Shown here: piece by piece, positions 18,776 through 20,577 of the stretch
Position numbering within the stretch: the first letter of the stretch is position 1
How the letters are laid out: each line of letters begins with the position of its first letter
Assembly (NCBI GenBank): GCA_027604505.1
Contig: JADIIX010000248.1
Location: 1-20,577 of the forward strand
Direction of reading: 5' to 3'
Length of the DNA stretch: 20,577 bases
From: Gonapodya sp. JEL0774
Lineage: Eukaryota; Monoblepharomycota; Monoblepharidomycetes; Monoblepharidales; Gonapodyaceae
Notes under the pieces: model-generated
Seen by the model: the letters and a program-made list of their open reading frames with translations, nothing else
What the model was told of the DNA's origin: nothing
The model's database searches: none
Translations under genes and position numbers: made by a program

Positions 18776-19552
18776 CTATGACCCCCTCCCATCCCGCCCA
18801 GCCCCGAACCCCATCACCATCGCCACCGATATGCGGTTGAAAGTGGACAGAGGCAGTACCACAGTCCCCGTCTCGCACGGACCATGCTGTACCTCTTGGC
18901 GCGGTTCTGCGGGAATCGTCACCGGCTCGGGGTCCGTCTCCGTCGCCCCAGGGCTGGTTGGCGCAGTGGACGTGGACGTACGCGATGGAGAGAGCGACCG
19001 GTGTTTGAACAGCCCCGAAGCGCGGGACGGGGATCGGGAGGGCGGTTTGGCTGCCCTCTGGCCGTGACGAGGTGTGAATGACAGAGCGCCAGGAGTACCG
19101 GCACCCAATGTCGTGCTGGATCGCGAGAGACAACTGGCCCGTTGGGTCGGGTTTCCAGCCGCCGCACCGGTTCCACCTCCTCCACCAGCTCCTAGCCGGA
19201 ACAACGACGCTGCCGTGCAAACCATCCCCCTCTTCCCTCCCTCCACCTCCACCACCTGAGTACATCATCTCCCTCACCCCGCTCTCAACGAGCATTGACG
19301 CCGCATACACCGCGCGATCCACTGCAAGCGCCTGGGAAAAGGAGTCACCGGTGTTCTAGGTGTCGGAGTAGGAGTCGACGCCACCGAGGCACGCATTTCG
19401 TTGGACCGATGCCCATTCGAGTTTGTTGAGCAGGGGTGCGAAGATGGTGGTGTTCAGGCGTTCAGGCGTCGGTGCCGCTGTGAGATCGTCCATTGGAGTG
19501 GTGGCCGACTCCGTATAACTGCCTGCCACGGGGTCATCAGCGTCAACGCCAC
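18776..19552 (-). CDS. Hypothetical low-complexity protein, three 3' exons
   Basis: Minus-strand exons 19552-19407, 19331-19256 and 19191-18776 join in phase across introns of 75 nt (weak GTCCAA donor, strong TTTTCCCAG acceptor) and 64 nt (GTGGTG to CCGGCTAG). The middle part reads LNKLEWAS, then ALAVDRAVYAASMLVESGVR; the last exon is Gly- then Ser/Pro/Arg-rich (SRSPSRASGLFKHRSLSPSR) and ends at TAG. Without the first intron the frame would meet a TAG at about 19358. The 5' end is open; a Ser/Thr-rich frame starting MMASPTQDTTSTR at 19856 is a candidate first exon but its donor does not match phase. Likely a disordered regulatory or structural protein; no family is recognised. The region is GC-rich, so chance open frames are a real risk. 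Confidence 0.35.
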
Positions 19553-19856
19553 CTGTTTCAAGCTACTGTGCTGCTGCTGCGGCGCCGGTCCTCCTCCGTC
19601 GACGACGACACGATCGACACCAGCCGCCCCATCATGCTCCCCGCCTTCGCCGCCTCACAACGATGACCACGTGGGCCGCCACGGGGAACCCCACGCCCGC
19701 GATCGTCTCTGTGTACAACGTTCCTGACGACGATCCGGTGGACACGGCCGAGAACGCTGAGGCCGTGGTGGCGAGCGAGGTGAGCGAGAGGGACGAGAGG
19801 AGGGAGGCCGATGGGAAGCGGGTCGAGGTGGTGTCTTGGGTTGGGGACGCCATCAT

Positions 19857-20577
19857 TTGAGGATGAGGAATTGGTTGGGTGAGTCGTACGCACCCACCAA
19901 CAACCCTATACAACTCTCCAACTTACGCGTGGTCGTCCAACTCCGTGCCTCATCCACCCAATTTCGTGCTCCCCCTTCCCTCCTCCCCCCTTCGGCGGGG
20001 GATGCAAGGGGTTGGGGTGGTTTGGGTGCTTGGTGTGGACGGGACGTTGAAGGAAGAGGAGGTGGTAGTTACGGAGGAGACGACGGTGGCGACGATGGAT
20101 GTGGAGGGTGACAAGGCGCAGGGGTCGGGAGAGGTGGTCGAATTTCATGTACCAGAAGAAGGATGAAAGTCCGAGTGTGAGCGACCAAATGGATTTCAGG
20201 GGTTTCAGGGGTGGAAAGGGGTGAATTGGGAGAGAAACGTGTGGGAGGAGAGAGTCCTTGTGGCCTGTGCACAGAGGGTGATGATTGTTATGGCCTCAGC
20301 ACACACACGCCCCATCAATCCCATCAATCTCTCATCACCTCTCATCATTGATTCCGTTCTCACCCAACGGCATCCGCACTGGCACAGCCATAGATCGCCG
20401 CTTAAAAGAAAAATCGTTTCTCCACTGCCGCCTGCCGTTCCAATCCCCCATTCCGCCCACTTGCCCCCACCATTGGTGAGCAAATGGGTGTCGCTGTCTC
20501 AAGCGCCACATCTCCAACATTCTGTACTGAACTACGCGATATGCTGATGGCATTTATGGTTCTGCAAGGGCCACGGA
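19857..20577. other. Right end, no supportable gene
   Basis: The only coding-like run is a Glu/Val-rich frame on the plus strand ending at 20166 (part: GTLKEEEVVVTEETTVATMD). It has no proper start and follows a C-rich stretch, so it is not called; it might be the 3' exon of a plus-strand gene. The rest, to the right edge, shows nothing. Confidence 0.4.

Noticed and set aside
18642-19322. 226-codon minus-strand open frame as a single-exon gene
   Set aside because: Only its first ~22 codons look coding; the rest is frame noise, and a 64-nt intron moving to another frame gives a better chain.

Overview
The window reads as nuclear DNA of a filamentous or early-diverging fungus. It holds split genes with short GT-AG introns (about 40-115 nt), TKL-type kinases fused to Sel1 repeats, and a PNP_UDP - NB-ARC - TPR protein, the classic layout of a fungal NLR-like (STAND) receptor. 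Lineage below 'fungus' cannot be settled from the sequence; no rRNA, tRNA or conserved housekeeping gene was recognised.

Left part (1-4147, + strand): a 35-codon piece of a type-B carboxylesterase runs off the left edge and abuts a 5'-incomplete kinase gene with four introns, whose C-terminal ~880 residues are about 24 Sel1 repeats. Then comes about 3 kb (4148-7157) with no supportable gene but with diverged, partly inverted repeats.

Centre (7158-13716, + strand): two adjacent genes share one domain. The first (7158-9525) is a TKL kinase joined in phase, through two short introns, to a PNP_UDP (nucleoside-phosphorylase-like) domain. The second (9963-13716) starts with a paralogous PNP_UDP domain, then NB-ARC, a winged-helix-like segment and nine almost identical 42-residue TPRs. 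Both kinases are 'non-RD' (HTD and HAD instead of HRD) and share three intron positions, so they are paralogues. A receptor and a kinase carrying the same N-terminal effector-type domain side by side suggest a receptor/partner pair or recent domain exchange. The NLR reading frame is broken at the P-loop by an exact 19-bp tandem duplication and is shifted back about 60 bp later.

Right part (13717-20577): a (CT)n microsatellite, a decayed hAT transposase C-terminus, a tract dense in GCGAG/CTCGC words, then minus-strand material. One multi-exon gene (16315-15187) has phase-consistent introns but an in-frame stop and a frameshift. A second group of GC-rich minus-strand exons (about 19552-18038) codes for low-complexity protein of unknown role. 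The rest is non-coding or unassignable.

All exon limits are by eye from splice consensus, reading phase and domain continuity; no alignment or transcript data were available.
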